Below are positions 57,101 through 64,000 of a DNA stretch of 64,000 bases, one piece after another; within the stretch, counting starts at the first letter, position 1; each line of letters opens with the position of its first letter. Origin of the DNA: an uncultured Myxococcales bacterium. GTDB taxonomy: Bacteria; Myxococcota_A; UBA9042. The notes under the pieces are model-generated. The model had not been told where the DNA came from and searched no databases. It worked only from the letters and a program-made list of their open reading frames with translations. Location: contig CAIYWC010000113.1 of NCBI GenBank assembly GCA_903929795.1, positions 32,719-96,718 on the forward strand, written 5' to 3'. Made by a program: the position numbers and the translations under genes.

Positions 57101-59613
57101 ACCAGCCGGTAGCGGGGCATCGGGTTGTCCGGCTCGATGTGCGTGGCGCCCGCCCAAAATGGCGTCGCTACAGCGAATTCGCCAAATTCTTCCAGCATAT
57201 CCGCCGCGCGCTGGTGCAGCAGGCTGGCGCGACCGCGCATGGCGAGCGTCGCGCGGTTCAGCACGTCCGACGCCTCCGCCACCCGGCCCAGCTGCAAGAG
57301 CGCGTGCGCCCACTGGCTCAGACCGTCGGGCGCCATCCCGCGCATCTTTTCGGCGGCGTCAAACGTCGCGGCCGCCCGCTCGTTGAAGCCGAAATTCGCC
57401 AGCTCGCGGCCCAGCCCTTCGACGCGCACCGGGTCCGGCTGCGCCGCTTTGCTCGACTGGATGACAAGCTCCATCCACTCCGGGCGCTCATGGCGCCGCG
57501 CGCAGTCGAGCCCGCGCTGCACGCCGGTCCGCCAGGAATAGAGGTCGTCGCGCTCCGCCAACATCCGCGGCACCGCCAGCAGGACGACCTCGCACAGCCC
57601 GTGCTCCCAAGCCAGGTCCACCGCTGGGCGGATCTGCCGCGCCGGCAGGTCCGGCCGCAGCACAAGCGCCTTCAGCTTGGCCTCGGCGTCGTCGACGCTG
57701 TCCAGCGCCAGCAGCGCGTTCGCCTCGGCGATCAGCCACGGCAGCTCCTGCACCGGCTCCAGCGGCGTGCGCTTGGCCAGCAGCTCCAGCGTCAGGTCCG
57801 CCGCCCCGCCCGCCGTCAGCGTCGTGAGCAGCGCGATCGACAGCTCCGGCGCCTGACCGTTGCGCAGCGCGTGCTCCGCCCAAACGCGACCGAGATAGGC
57901 AAAAGGTCCGCGAATCAGCGCGTTGACCACTTTCCACGCCGCCGCCGGCGTGCTCGCTTCCACCACGCCGCTGTCGCGCAGCCAGCGCGCCAGCACGGGA
58001 CTCGGCCGGTTGCCCAGCTCGTTGAGCACGCGCTCGTCGCCCAGCACCTGCCCCGCCGCGGCCGCGTTCGCCCGCGCTTTTGCGTCCAGCGCGGCAAAAC
58101 CGTCCGCGTCGTCGTCGCGCAGCACTTTGAGCGCCAGCTCGCGCAGCATCCACGGCGCGGCCACCTGCGCGTCGGCAAATATCCGCAGCACGGCAAAGTA
58201 CGCGTCCGCCCAGCGCGGCTGCAGGTTCTCCAGCTGCCGGGCGAGCTGCTCGCGGGCGCGCGCTGGCGGCGGCGGCCACTCATCGGTCAGCGGCGTCGCA
58301 GCCGGCACCTCGCGGGTCAACGCCGACGCGTATTGCGCCACCCGCAACGCCAGTTCGCGCGGGCTGACCTTGAGTGGCGCGCCCAGCGCATCCAGCGCGC
58401 GCATCCGCAGCGCCGGCAGCTGGCCCAGGCCGGGCTGGTTCATCGCGGTCGCCAGCAGCGGCTCCGGAGAATCGCCTGTTTTTTTCATAAGCTGCGCCGC
58501 CACCAGCGCCATTTCCGAGCGATCCGCGGCCTTTTGCAGCGCCAGCGTCCGCAGCGCCACCGCGTTGGCCAACTGCCCGGTCTGCCGCAGGATTTCCGAT
58601 TGCAGCAGCTGGGTCCACGCGTCGTCAGGCGCCAGCGCGGCGACCAGCGGCTGGGCCAGCGCGGGCTTTTTGGCCGCCAGCAGCGCGCGCGCCAGGATCA
58701 GCTGCCCCCGCGGCGTCTGGAAATGCTGCGCCTGCGCCGTCGCGAGCGCGTGCAGCCCGTCCGCGTCGTCCGCCCGGAGCAGCGCCATCGCCAGCGCCTG
58801 CCAGTGCGCCTCCTGTGCGTCCGGCCGCTGCGCTGCAAGCTGGGCCAGCCGCGCGGCGGTAAACCGGTCGATCGGCTCGGTCTGCGCCAGCTCCAGCAGC
58901 TGATCCGCGGTGAACGCCTGCTTGTCGACCGCCTGCAGCCAGGCGTTGCGGGCATCGGGCGGCGGCACTTTGCGATCGGGCAGCAGCCAGGCCGCCCAGA
59001 GCGCAAGATCCGACGGCTGGTGAAGGTGCGCAAAATCCAGCACTTGCCTGGCCTCAGCGAGGAGTGCGCCGTCCGCGAGGTGCTGCGCCAGCGCGATGAG
59101 CCACGGCGCGCGGTTCAGCGCCGGCGCGGCGGCAAATGCCAGCGCGGGCAGCTCGGGCGGATGCCACGCCTGCAGCACGGACGCGGTCAGCTGGCACACA
59201 ACGGCGTCGCGGCAACCATCCACCTGCAGCGGCGCCAGCACGTGCCACGCCGCGGCCCACGCCTTGCGCCCCGCATGCCAGCGCGCGTGGTCGAGCAGCA
59301 GGCGCGCATCCGCGGGCACGTCCAGGCGCACGCGCCCGAGCCACGCGTTCTCCAACCCTTCAGCCTCGGCAGCCCGACCGGCCAGCCACAGCGCGCGCAC
59401 TTCCGCCACCTGCAGCGCCAAGCTGTGTGGCGCCGGAACCCGCTGGGCCAGCGCCAGCACCGCCGCGAAGCCGCCCTGACGCTCCAGCGCCGGAATCTGC
59501 GTCAAAACTTGCTGATTTTGCAGCGGATTTTGAATCTGGACGGGCGCAACCGACGCGGCACTGCACGCCGTCAGCATCAGACCGAGCAGCTTTGTCGCGC
59601 GCGAACGTCTCAC
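54181..59613 (-). CDS. Giant helical-repeat (TPR-like) lipoprotein
   Basis: The 1810-residue protein starts with a lipoprotein signal (TKLLGLMLTAC) and is then nearly all Ala/Leu/Arg helical pairs, of the tetratricopeptide type, with recurring W-A-L and A-L-A-x-A-L spacing. No catalytic domain is visible. It may be a periplasmic scaffold. GTG 59611-59613 is preferred because GGAGA lies just upstream and the signal begins there; an in-frame start at 59676 would add 21 residues. It is directly upstream of mtgA, which suggests a link to cell-wall assembly, but this is inference. Confidence 0.78.
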   Translation of the reverse strand: MRRSRATKLLGLMLTACSAASVAPVQIQNPLQNQQVLTQIPALERQGGFAAVLALAQRVPAPHSLALQVAEVRALWLAGRAAEAEGLENAWLGRVRLDVPADARLLLDHARWHAGRKAWAAAWHVLAPLQVDGCRDAVVCQLTASVLQAWHPPELPALAFAAAPALNRAPWLIALAQHLADGALLAEARQVLDFAHLHQPSDLALWAAWLLPDRKVPPPDARNAWLQAVDKQAFTADQLLELAQTEPIDRFTAARLAQLAAQRPDAQEAHWQALAMALLRADDADGLHALATAQAQHFQTPRGQLILARALLAAKKPALAQPLVAALAPDDAWTQLLQSEILRQTGQLANAVALRTLALQKAADRSEMALVAAQLMKKTGDSPEPLLATAMNQPGLGQLPALRMRALDALGAPLKVSPRELALRVAQYASALTREVPAATPLTDEWPPPPARAREQLARQLENLQPRWADAYFAVLRIFADAQVAAPWMLRELALKVLRDDDADGFAALDAKARANAAAAGQVLGDERVLNELGNRPSPVLARWLRDSGVVEASTPAAAWKVVNALIRGPFAYLGRVWAEHALRNGQAPELSIALLTTLTAGGAADLTLELLAKRTPLEPVQELPWLIAEANALLALDSVDDAEAKLKALVLRPDLPARQIRPAVDLAWEHGLCEVVLLAVPRMLAERDDLYSWRTGVQRGLDCARRHERPEWMELVIQSSKAAQPDPVRVEGLGRELANFGFNERAAATFDAAEKMRGMAPDGLSQWAHALLQLGRVAEASDVLNRATLAMRGRASLLHQRAADMLEEFGEFAVATPFWAGATHIEPDNPMPRYRLVANRLRQGQTAGVAEDVLALFRAGPGPEILDQLQALAVKTGQVQLVYDALATVADADRDTERVRMNLAAKLGLRDAVAAGVRRLRAKRSAQSAQVPQWLLAVGDRRLAREVAEDVLASADPTSAPQERPQTLRLALAERRDPTSDAEALSLTRFYVGRALDGQRAAMEAAVELARAGLAEPARAVATLANPGDHPLRTCMLATFEHEAGNHGKAMELWRKSMSAALLDTRLRDYLRMGVAQTREGDGDEVALELQCVLAGLTESHEYTMLASWLTDLLAMAPDSSSLRARLFHVQLLRGDVPAAIAELRVAAQVLTELKEADWQRPCERLLRDGGGPLLLTWLLEQGDALRTEPWFLAFSAAVLASQTADAPENNTDSAQIQAPLTGGPGAPVHEVASGPLPPPDAPNVRAALRALAPALPALRMELALQWTSRGRTGDAIAVLGRAPLSVADGQLADAVKAVAATAVSLVAQGDPLPKLRGWLARDRGVDTQSAVAQDLVRQGQLPLAFALFPLPQDVAQPAQLHANTPTQKRRALVALAVPDDAVLAAQWQRAIRGQRAALETGDEAVAALLRAGRVQAAGLLAQAIHDTEPGMQPLPLADAVSPVQRDAPGVLALARAFRPEALQQLRSNPAEFNEETAEALLQIAVAADPAQALRWTRLRARADQEPWRVWQQLLEAAEDFAERDLARTALQQATALGAPAGVQACPRLWLERTGKLADCLRGRSADSLRADELADVAAALALGGDPTETTDFFQRLSGAQHQTQGQFLIAAAGRMWALAPPELDHLRALLRQWLAALPVPERESLIVVQLDELAALGLGDLGVALEQRVWQRDPGARSERNNLAYAQFLAGAPREASLQLASQAALQTGGDAAYATLDTVASLRWALGDSAGALDAQLRALASVAAGPRDPEAGISLPLVRYAEFLLAHGDRAQARAIAALALQKPEEAMTGQRARRVLQAALRPQAR

Positions 59614-59676
59614 CCGCTCTCCAACCCGCTGCCAGTGCCGGGCATTCCTTGTCCGATTCGCCGACGGCGTTGTCAA

Positions 59677-60798
59677 TCAGTCGGCGTGGTTCACATACTG
59701 CCAGTGCTCGCCGCGAAAATTCGTGACGTGCACCGTCGCGCGGTCGATTTGCTCCACGAAATCAGGCCATAGCGGCACCTTGCCGCCGCCTTCCAGGTCG
59801 ATGACGTACTTGGGAACCGCCATGCCGGACGTGTGGCCAATCAGCTGGCGCATGAGCTCCAGGCCGGCGTCAACCGACGTGCGCAGGTGCGCGGAGCCGC
59901 GAATCGGGTCGCAGTGAAACAGGTAGTAGGGCCGCACGCGCGCCGATAGCAGGGCGTAAAACGTCTCCTGCAGCACCGGCATCGCGTCGTTCACGCCGCG
60001 CAACAGCACCGTCTGGCCGCCCAGCGAGATGCCGCCGTCGGCCAGCAGCGCCAGCGCGTCGCGGACCGGCGCGGACAGCTCGGCAAAGTGGTTGCAATGC
60101 ACGTTCACAAACAGCGGGATGCGCCGCGGCCGCAGCGCGTGGACAAGCTCCGCGTCAATGCGCTGCGGCAGGAAGACCGGCACGCGCGTGCCCAGCCGGA
60201 TGAAGCGCAAGTGCGGGATCGCCGCCAGCCGGTCGAGAATCGCCGCGAGCTTGGGCGTCGCCAGCAGCAGCGGATCGCCACCGGAGATGAGCACGTCGCG
60301 GATCGCCGGCGTCCGGGCGATGTAGTCGATGCCCGCGTCCAGCTCCGCCGAGCCCAGCGACTCCGCGCCCGCGGCCACCCAGCGAGCGCGCGTGCAATAG
60401 CGGCAATACGTCGCACAGGTATCCGTGACCAAAAACAGCACACGATCCGGGTACTTGTGAACAATTCCCGGCGCCGCGCGGTGGCGGTCTTCGCCCAGCG
60501 GATCGGCGCGCTCAAAGCTGCGGACGATGGCCTCGGCCACTTCCGGCAGCACCTGACGCGTCAGCGGGCAGGTCGGGTCGAAAGGCCGGCAGAGAGAGGC
60601 GAAGAACGGCGTGACCGCGACTTCAAAGCCGTGGCCGGCATCGAGAAAATGCCGCAATTCTGGCGTGATCACAAAGTGTTGCGCGAGCTCGTCGGCCGTG
60701 CGCAGGCGGTGACGCAGCTGCCAGCGCCAATCTTGCCAATCGGCGGCCGCCACATCGCGCCACGGCCCCGGAATCACGGACGTTCCCGGAAGATCCAT
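59677..60798 (-). CDS. KamA-family radical SAM aminomutase (lysine 2,3-aminomutase-like)
   Basis: The 373-residue protein has CATYCRYC (CxxxCxxC) in LFLVTDTCATYCRYCTRAR, preceded by DPLGEDRHRAAPGIVHKYPDRV. It has the KamA DVLISGGDPLLL, VNVHCNHFAEL, and a PLP-Lys region PKYVIDLEGGGKVPL. These match lysine 2,3-aminomutases, which make beta-lysine, and the related EpmB that modifies elongation factor P. No epmA or ablB is in view, so the two roles cannot be separated. ATG 60796-60798 lacks a clear ribosome site. Two tRNA genes lie directly upstream on the same strand. Confidence 0.85.
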   Translation of the reverse strand: MDLPGTSVIPGPWRDVAAADWQDWRWQLRHRLRTADELAQHFVITPELRHFLDAGHGFEVAVTPFFASLCRPFDPTCPLTRQVLPEVAEAIVRSFERADPLGEDRHRAAPGIVHKYPDRVLFLVTDTCATYCRYCTRARWVAAGAESLGSAELDAGIDYIARTPAIRDVLISGGDPLLLATPKLAAILDRLAAIPHLRFIRLGTRVPVFLPQRIDAELVHALRPRRIPLFVNVHCNHFAELSAPVRDALALLADGGISLGGQTVLLRGVNDAMPVLQETFYALLSARVRPYYLFHCDPIRGSAHLRTSVDAGLELMRQLIGHTSGMAVPKYVIDLEGGGKVPLWPDFVEQIDRATVHVTNFRGEHWQYVNHAD

Positions 60799-60841
60799 AG
60801 GTGAGACAGACTTCGGCCTCGCAGCGCGACGAAAATGAAAA

Positions 60842-60916
60842 TGGTGCCCCGTAGGAGAATTGAACTCCTGTTTCAGCCTTGAGAGGGCCGCGTCCTGACC
60901 GCTAGACGAACGGGGC
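60842..60916 (-). tRNA. tRNA-Glu (anticodon CTC)
   Basis: On the minus strand the gene folds into a full cloverleaf: acceptor GCCCCGT / ACGGGGC, D arm with CGTCTAGCGG, anticodon loop CTCTCAA with CTC, T arm with AGGAGTTCAATTCTCCT, and an encoded CCA (60842-60844). Confidence 0.95.
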
Positions 60917-60974
60917 GGTTTGGAGAACCAGGGACAAGTGGGCTTTTTGCAAAGACACTTGCGGTTACCAGGAC

Positions 60975-61048
60975 TGGTTCGGGGACTAGGATTCGAACCT
61001 AGATGAGCAGATTCAGAGTCTGCGGTCCTGCCATTAGACGATCCCCGA
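60975..61048 (-). tRNA. tRNA-Gln (anticodon CTG)
   Basis: On the minus strand: acceptor TCGGGGA / TCCCCGA, anticodon stem GCAGA / TCTGC with loop CTCTGAA (CTG), T arm with TAGGTTCGAATCCTA, CCA encoded at 60975-60977. The T1-A72 pair is usual for tRNA-Gln. It precedes tRNA-Glu by 58 bp on the same strand. Confidence 0.95.
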
Positions 61049-61215
61049 AACGTTTGGGAATACCCCAAATCTCCTGCTGACTTGGCGGCAGCGAGCTGCC
61101 AAAACCTCATCAACTTGTGCCAGGCTCTGAACCTGACGATCGCGACAGCGCACGGCTGCAGCAGCGGGCGGGCAGTGTAGCTGCGTGACGGCGAAGCGTC
61201 AAGCTGTTGCCGCCG

Positions 61216-62478
61216 TCAATCTGCCGGATGGGCGGTGAACCACGTCGCGAGCGCGTTGCGCGCAAGGTCCGGCGCCTTGGCCTTCCACTGCATGCCGTTG
61301 ACCGCCAAGACGGCAATGGCGACGCGGGGTTGCTCCACCGGAGCCATGCCAACGAACCAGGAAATGTGGCGAAACACCGCCGGGTCGTCGCCGTTGAGCG
61401 AACCCGTTTTGCCGCCGATCTCCACGTTGCGCAGCGCCCTGGGACGCACGCCAAAGGCCCGCCGTCCAGTACCCTGCACGACCGTCTCGCGCATCATCCG
61501 CCGGAGCATCCGCGCCTGATCGGCCGGCAGCCACTGGCCCAGCGGCGTCGGCGCGCGCGCCACGCCCGGGAGCTGGGCATCGCCGTCGACAAGGTACGGC
61601 CGCATTGCAACGCCGTCGTTGGCGATTGCCGCGGCCAGCAGCGCGCCGTGCAGCGGGCTCAGCTTGGAGCCGATGAAGCCAGGCGCCGTCTTTGCGCGCT
61701 CAAAATCCGTCACGCCATCCACCATCGGCGACGCGCCCAGCTGGAGATCCGCCGGCTGCGGGTGGTTAAAACCGAGCCGCTCCGCCATCGTCCGCAGCGC
61801 GCCCGGCTGCAGATCGCGCAGGGCAAAGCGGGCAAACGCGGCGTTGGTCGAGTGCGCGAAAGCCTCCGTCAGCGTCTGACATTGCGTGTCGCGCGGCGAT
61901 TCGTGCACATGGCTCGGGTCCAGGCCGTGCAACCCGCCGTGGTAGCACGCGCGCAGGTCCGGCGTCTGGCCCGCGTCCAGCAGCGCGGCCGCCGTCACGA
62001 CCTTGAATACGCTGGCCGCCGGCACCGTCGCCTGCGTCAAGCTGCCAGTCTCGCCGACCGGATCGCCGGGCTCGCGGTGCTCGACGATCGCCTGGATCGC
62101 GCCGGTCGCCGGGTCGATCAGCACCACCGCCGCGTACGCGACGTGCTGCCGGTCCAAGTCCGCCTGGATCGCCGCCTGGACCGTCGCGTCGATGGTCGTG
62201 TGCCAGCGCTGCCCCTGCGGGCCGTTCAGCGTGGCAAAACCGTCGGAGCCTGGCAGGATTTTTTGCAATTCTGCCGGCGCGAGCGACGGCACTTCGATGG
62301 CCCGCGGCTGCGGGCTCGGCGGCTGGGACGGCGCGGCGGGCTTGATCGGCGGCGGCGCAAGCGTCGCGGCGTGGCTGCGCGTCAGCCAGGTGCCGCAGGC
62401 GAGAATGCACAGAACTCCGCACAAAACCAAAGGAATCAGGTCGGATCGGCGGGAACGGGGCGAAAGCGGACGGGTCAC
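61216..62478 (-). CDS. Penicillin-binding transpeptidase
   Basis: The 420-residue protein has an N-terminal membrane helix (SDLIPLVLCGVLCILACG), a Pro-rich linker, and a transpeptidase domain with the three motifs SVFK (SxxK; in VPAASVFKVVTAA), STN (AHSTNAAF) and KTG (IGGKTGSLNG). It lacks the glycosyltransferase or dimerisation domain of larger PBPs. GTG 62476-62478 is chosen for its GAGG five bases upstream and full signal. It could act as a DD-transpeptidase or an acylated sensor, and faces a TPR gene divergently. Confidence 0.85.
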   Translation of the reverse strand: MTRPLSPRSRRSDLIPLVLCGVLCILACGTWLTRSHAATLAPPPIKPAAPSQPPSPQPRAIEVPSLAPAELQKILPGSDGFATLNGPQGQRWHTTIDATVQAAIQADLDRQHVAYAAVVLIDPATGAIQAIVEHREPGDPVGETGSLTQATVPAASVFKVVTAAALLDAGQTPDLRACYHGGLHGLDPSHVHESPRDTQCQTLTEAFAHSTNAAFARFALRDLQPGALRTMAERLGFNHPQPADLQLGASPMVDGVTDFERAKTAPGFIGSKLSPLHGALLAAAIANDGVAMRPYLVDGDAQLPGVARAPTPLGQWLPADQARMLRRMMRETVVQGTGRRAFGVRPRALRNVEIGGKTGSLNGDDPAVFRHISWFVGMAPVEQPRVAIAVLAVNGMQWKAKAPDLARNALATWFTAHPAD

Positions 62479-62598
62479 GAATACCTCAGCGGTCCCACGC
62501 GAGACCTGCGCGCCGCACTGCGCTACAGTGGGCGGCGGCGGCAGGAGCGTAGCCAAGCTCGGCCGTCGCGCAAGAAAACGCACCGGAGGCACAAAAAG

Positions 62599-62937
62599 AT
62601 GACCCAACCGCACGATGACGTCCGCACCGCCCGCTTTCGCGCCATGACGGACGACGATCCGGAGAACGAGCTGGCCTGGTTCTCCTTGGGTCAAGCGCTG
62701 TTCGACGCCGGACGCTTTGCCGATGCCCTGCCCTGCTTTGCCCACGCGGCGCGGCTGCAGGACGACTTGATGATGGCCCACCTGCGCCAAGCGCAGTGCC
62801 TGTGCGAGTTGGGCCGACCGGCAGAGGCCCGGCCATTTGCCCAAAAGACCCGCGCGCTTGCGATTGCCCAGAACCACGAAGGCCCGCGCGAAGACGCCGA
62901 CGAGCTGCTGGAGGAAATCGAGGACACGCTGACCTGA
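62599..62937 (+). CDS. Small TPR-repeat protein
   Basis: The 112-residue protein holds about two tetratricopeptide units (LAWFSLGQALFDAGRFADAL, then MMAHLRQAQCLCELGRPAEA), and an acidic C-terminus. No signal peptide is present, so it is likely a cytosolic adaptor. GGAGG lies nine bases before the ATG. It ends 61 bp before the initiator tRNA gene. Confidence 0.8.
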   Translation: MTQPHDDVRTARFRAMTDDDPENELAWFSLGQALFDAGRFADALPCFAHAARLQDDLMMAHLRQAQCLCELGRPAEARPFAQKTRALAIAQNHEGPREDADELLEEIEDTLT

Positions 62938-62998
62938 ACGGCGGACAATCGTCCGTCACGAGGTTGACACCTGCGCCAGACCCGCCTAGTGTGCTGCC

Positions 62999-63072
<74 letters not shown>

Positions 63073-63082
63073 CCCCTTGAAG

Positions 63083-63120
63083 ATCCGGTACTTACACACG
63101 CTGTAGGTGCCGGATTTTCG
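63083..63120 (+). terminator. Rho-independent terminator after initiator tRNA
   Basis: The 14-base arms starting ATCCGGTACTTACA and TGTAGGTGCCGGAT pair fully if two G-U pairs are allowed, with a CACGC loop, and are followed by TTTT (63115-63118). It closes the tRNA transcript. Confidence 0.8.
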
Positions 63121-63123
63121 CGT

Positions 63124-63145
63124 TTTGTTCCCACTTTGTTCCCAC
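63124..63145. repeat. Tandem 11-bp repeat near the integration site
   Basis: TTTGTTCCCAC occurs twice without a gap (63124-63134 and 63135-63145), 52 bp after the tRNA. Arm-type binding sites for tyrosine recombinases are often short direct repeats beside the crossover site, so it may be an integrase arm site. Confidence 0.6.
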
Positions 63146-63269
63146 TCGCGCCCAGAGCATCGCGTTCGGGCCCGTCTGGCAGCAGCTAAAGAGCAGACGC
63201 AAAGGCCGTCGGAACGATCTGACAGTTTGTGGCTTCGCGCTCCGGTTTCGCTTTCGATAGGAAAGCGAC

Positions 63270-64000
63270 ATGGCAAAGCCCGAACCCTACCGCAACAAGT
63301 ACCGCATCCGCTGGACCGACCACCTCGGCAAGCGCCGCTGCGAGCTCCACGAACACTTCCGCGACGCCCAGAAGGCGATCACGAAGCACGAGGCCAACGC
63401 CGAGGCGATCCGCGTCGGCATGAAGGACGCGCCGCCACCGGTGCGGACTTTTGAAGACCTTGTCGCCTACTGGGTGGCCAACCGGGCGATCCACAAGCGC
63501 AGCAAGAAGGACGACGCGAGCATCATCCGCCGGCACCTGACGCCGTTCTTTGGCACCATGCAGCTGATCGAGATCGGCGTCGCGCACATCGACTCGTTCC
63601 GCGCGACCAAGATGGAGCTCAGCCCCAAGACCGTGTCCAACCTGCTGACGCTGCTGGGCACGATGCTCAACGCCGCGCTGGACCTGGGTTGGCTGGTCAA
63701 GGTGCCGCGGATCCGCAAGCCCAAGGTGCGGCTGTTCTCCAAGGACTTCCGCTATTTGCGCACCGACGACGAGGTGCAGAAGTTTCTGGACGCCGCGCGC
63801 AAGGAAGGCATGGATGCCTACGTGCTCTACTCCACGGCGATCTGGACCGGCATGCGCGAGGGTGAGCTGGCGGCGCTGACGTGGCGCAACGTCGATCTGT
63901 GCGGACGGCGGATCACGGTGCAGGCGAGCTTTGACGGTCCGACCAAGGCCGATGAGGTCCGCTACGTGCCGATCCTCGACGTGCTGCTGCCGATCCTGAC
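63270..64000 (+). CDS. Tyrosine recombinase/phage integrase (C-terminus outside window)
   Basis: The visible 243 residues include an N-terminal AP2/SAM-like arm and core-binding domain (YRIRWTDHLGKRR, then FEDLVAYWVANRAIHKRSKKD and a helical SPKTVSNLLTLLGTMLNAALDLGWL). The start of the catalytic domain follows, with the first active-site Arg in TGMREGELAALTW. The remaining catalytic residues (His-x-x-Arg, Tyr) lie past the edge. ATG 63270 has a GGAAAG-type site seven bases upstream. Confidence 0.9.
   Translation, partial: MAKPEPYRNKYRIRWTDHLGKRRCELHEHFRDAQKAITKHEANAEAIRVGMKDAPPPVRTFEDLVAYWVANRAIHKRSKKDDASIIRRHLTPFFGTMQLIEIGVAHIDSFRATKMELSPKTVSNLLTLLGTMLNAALDLGWLVKVPRIRKPKVRLFSKDFRYLRTDDEVQKFLDAARKEGMDAYVLYSTAIWTGMREGELAALTWRNVDLCGRRITVQASFDGPTKADEVRYVPILDVLLPIL

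Larger units (their letters stand above)
63073..64000 (+). mobile_element. Left end of an integrated element at the initiator tRNA gene (runs off window)
   Basis: The tRNA gene is intact and is followed within 200 bp by a tyrosine-recombinase gene reading away from it, the standard arrangement of a prophage or integrative element that uses the tRNA 3' end as attB. The other end and attR are outside the window. Confidence 0.6.

Noticed and set aside
61100..61140. Sigma-54-like TGGCAC element upstream of the tRNA genes
   Set aside because: The second half (TTGC at the correct distance) is missing, and tRNA genes are not usually sigma-54 dependent.

Overview
The window is high-GC, densely coded bacterial DNA, most consistent with a Myxococcota-like organism. 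Pointers are a MYXO-CTERM-type C-terminal anchor (gene at 31642-32541), many large lipoproteins with Asp/Gly/Thr-rich linkers and Cys-rich repeats, an IgGFc-binding-type lipoprotein, a Ser/Thr kinase with an HCD active site, an FHA-GAF-cyclase, and an alkyl-DHAP synthase followed by a fused acyl reductase/acyltransferase, a lipid route known from myxobacteria. The phylum assignment is an inference from gene content.

Layout. 1-4984: a truncated gene, a large lipoprotein next to a 53-bp duplication, an EVE-domain protein, pdxB and a small outer-membrane-type protein. 4989-11169 (minus strand): DUF423, a HAD-like protein, a PlsX-like protein, an ICMT-like methyltransferase, a tandem radical SAM protein and an unknown partner. 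11335-19821 (plus): thioredoxin-like lipoprotein, SDR, then a tightly coupled ether-lipid operon (alkyl-DHAP synthase, reductase-acyltransferase fusion, extended SDR) and a Kazal/S74 lipoprotein. 19934-21747 (minus): a lipoprotein peroxiredoxin whose peroxidatic residue is encoded by an in-frame TGA (probable selenocysteine), translationally coupled to an unknown helical protein. 22130-31083: EF-G paralog, Cys-rich repeat lipoprotein, DoxX/HxlR pair, kinase-TPR protein and an APC permease. 31080-39735: Arg/Glu-rich secreted protein, MYXO-CTERM protein, deoC, a hydrolase lipoprotein, FHA-GAF-cyclase and a membrane zinc peptidase.

39745-45589 (minus) holds a MerB-like protein, rpsT, a PKD-like lipoprotein, rimO, and a translationally coupled pair: a cohesin-like lipoprotein and an M1 aminopeptidase ending in two dockerin-like calcium loops. 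45799-47663 is an ECF sigma factor with its zinc-finger/FecR-type partner. 47713-52288 is carA-carB with a small membrane protein. 52438-62937 has galE, mtgA behind a giant lipoprotein, a KamA-family aminomutase, tRNA-Glu and tRNA-Gln, a penicillin-binding transpeptidase and a TPR protein. At 62999 an initiator tRNA-Met gene is followed at once by a tyrosine recombinase that runs off the window, marking one end of an integrated element.

The most noteworthy items are the selenoprotein peroxiredoxin with a SECIS-like hairpin, the near-complete ether-lipid gene set, the cohesin/dockerin pair outside any cellulosome context, and the tandem radical SAM enzyme. All functions are read from sequence motifs; no database search was run.
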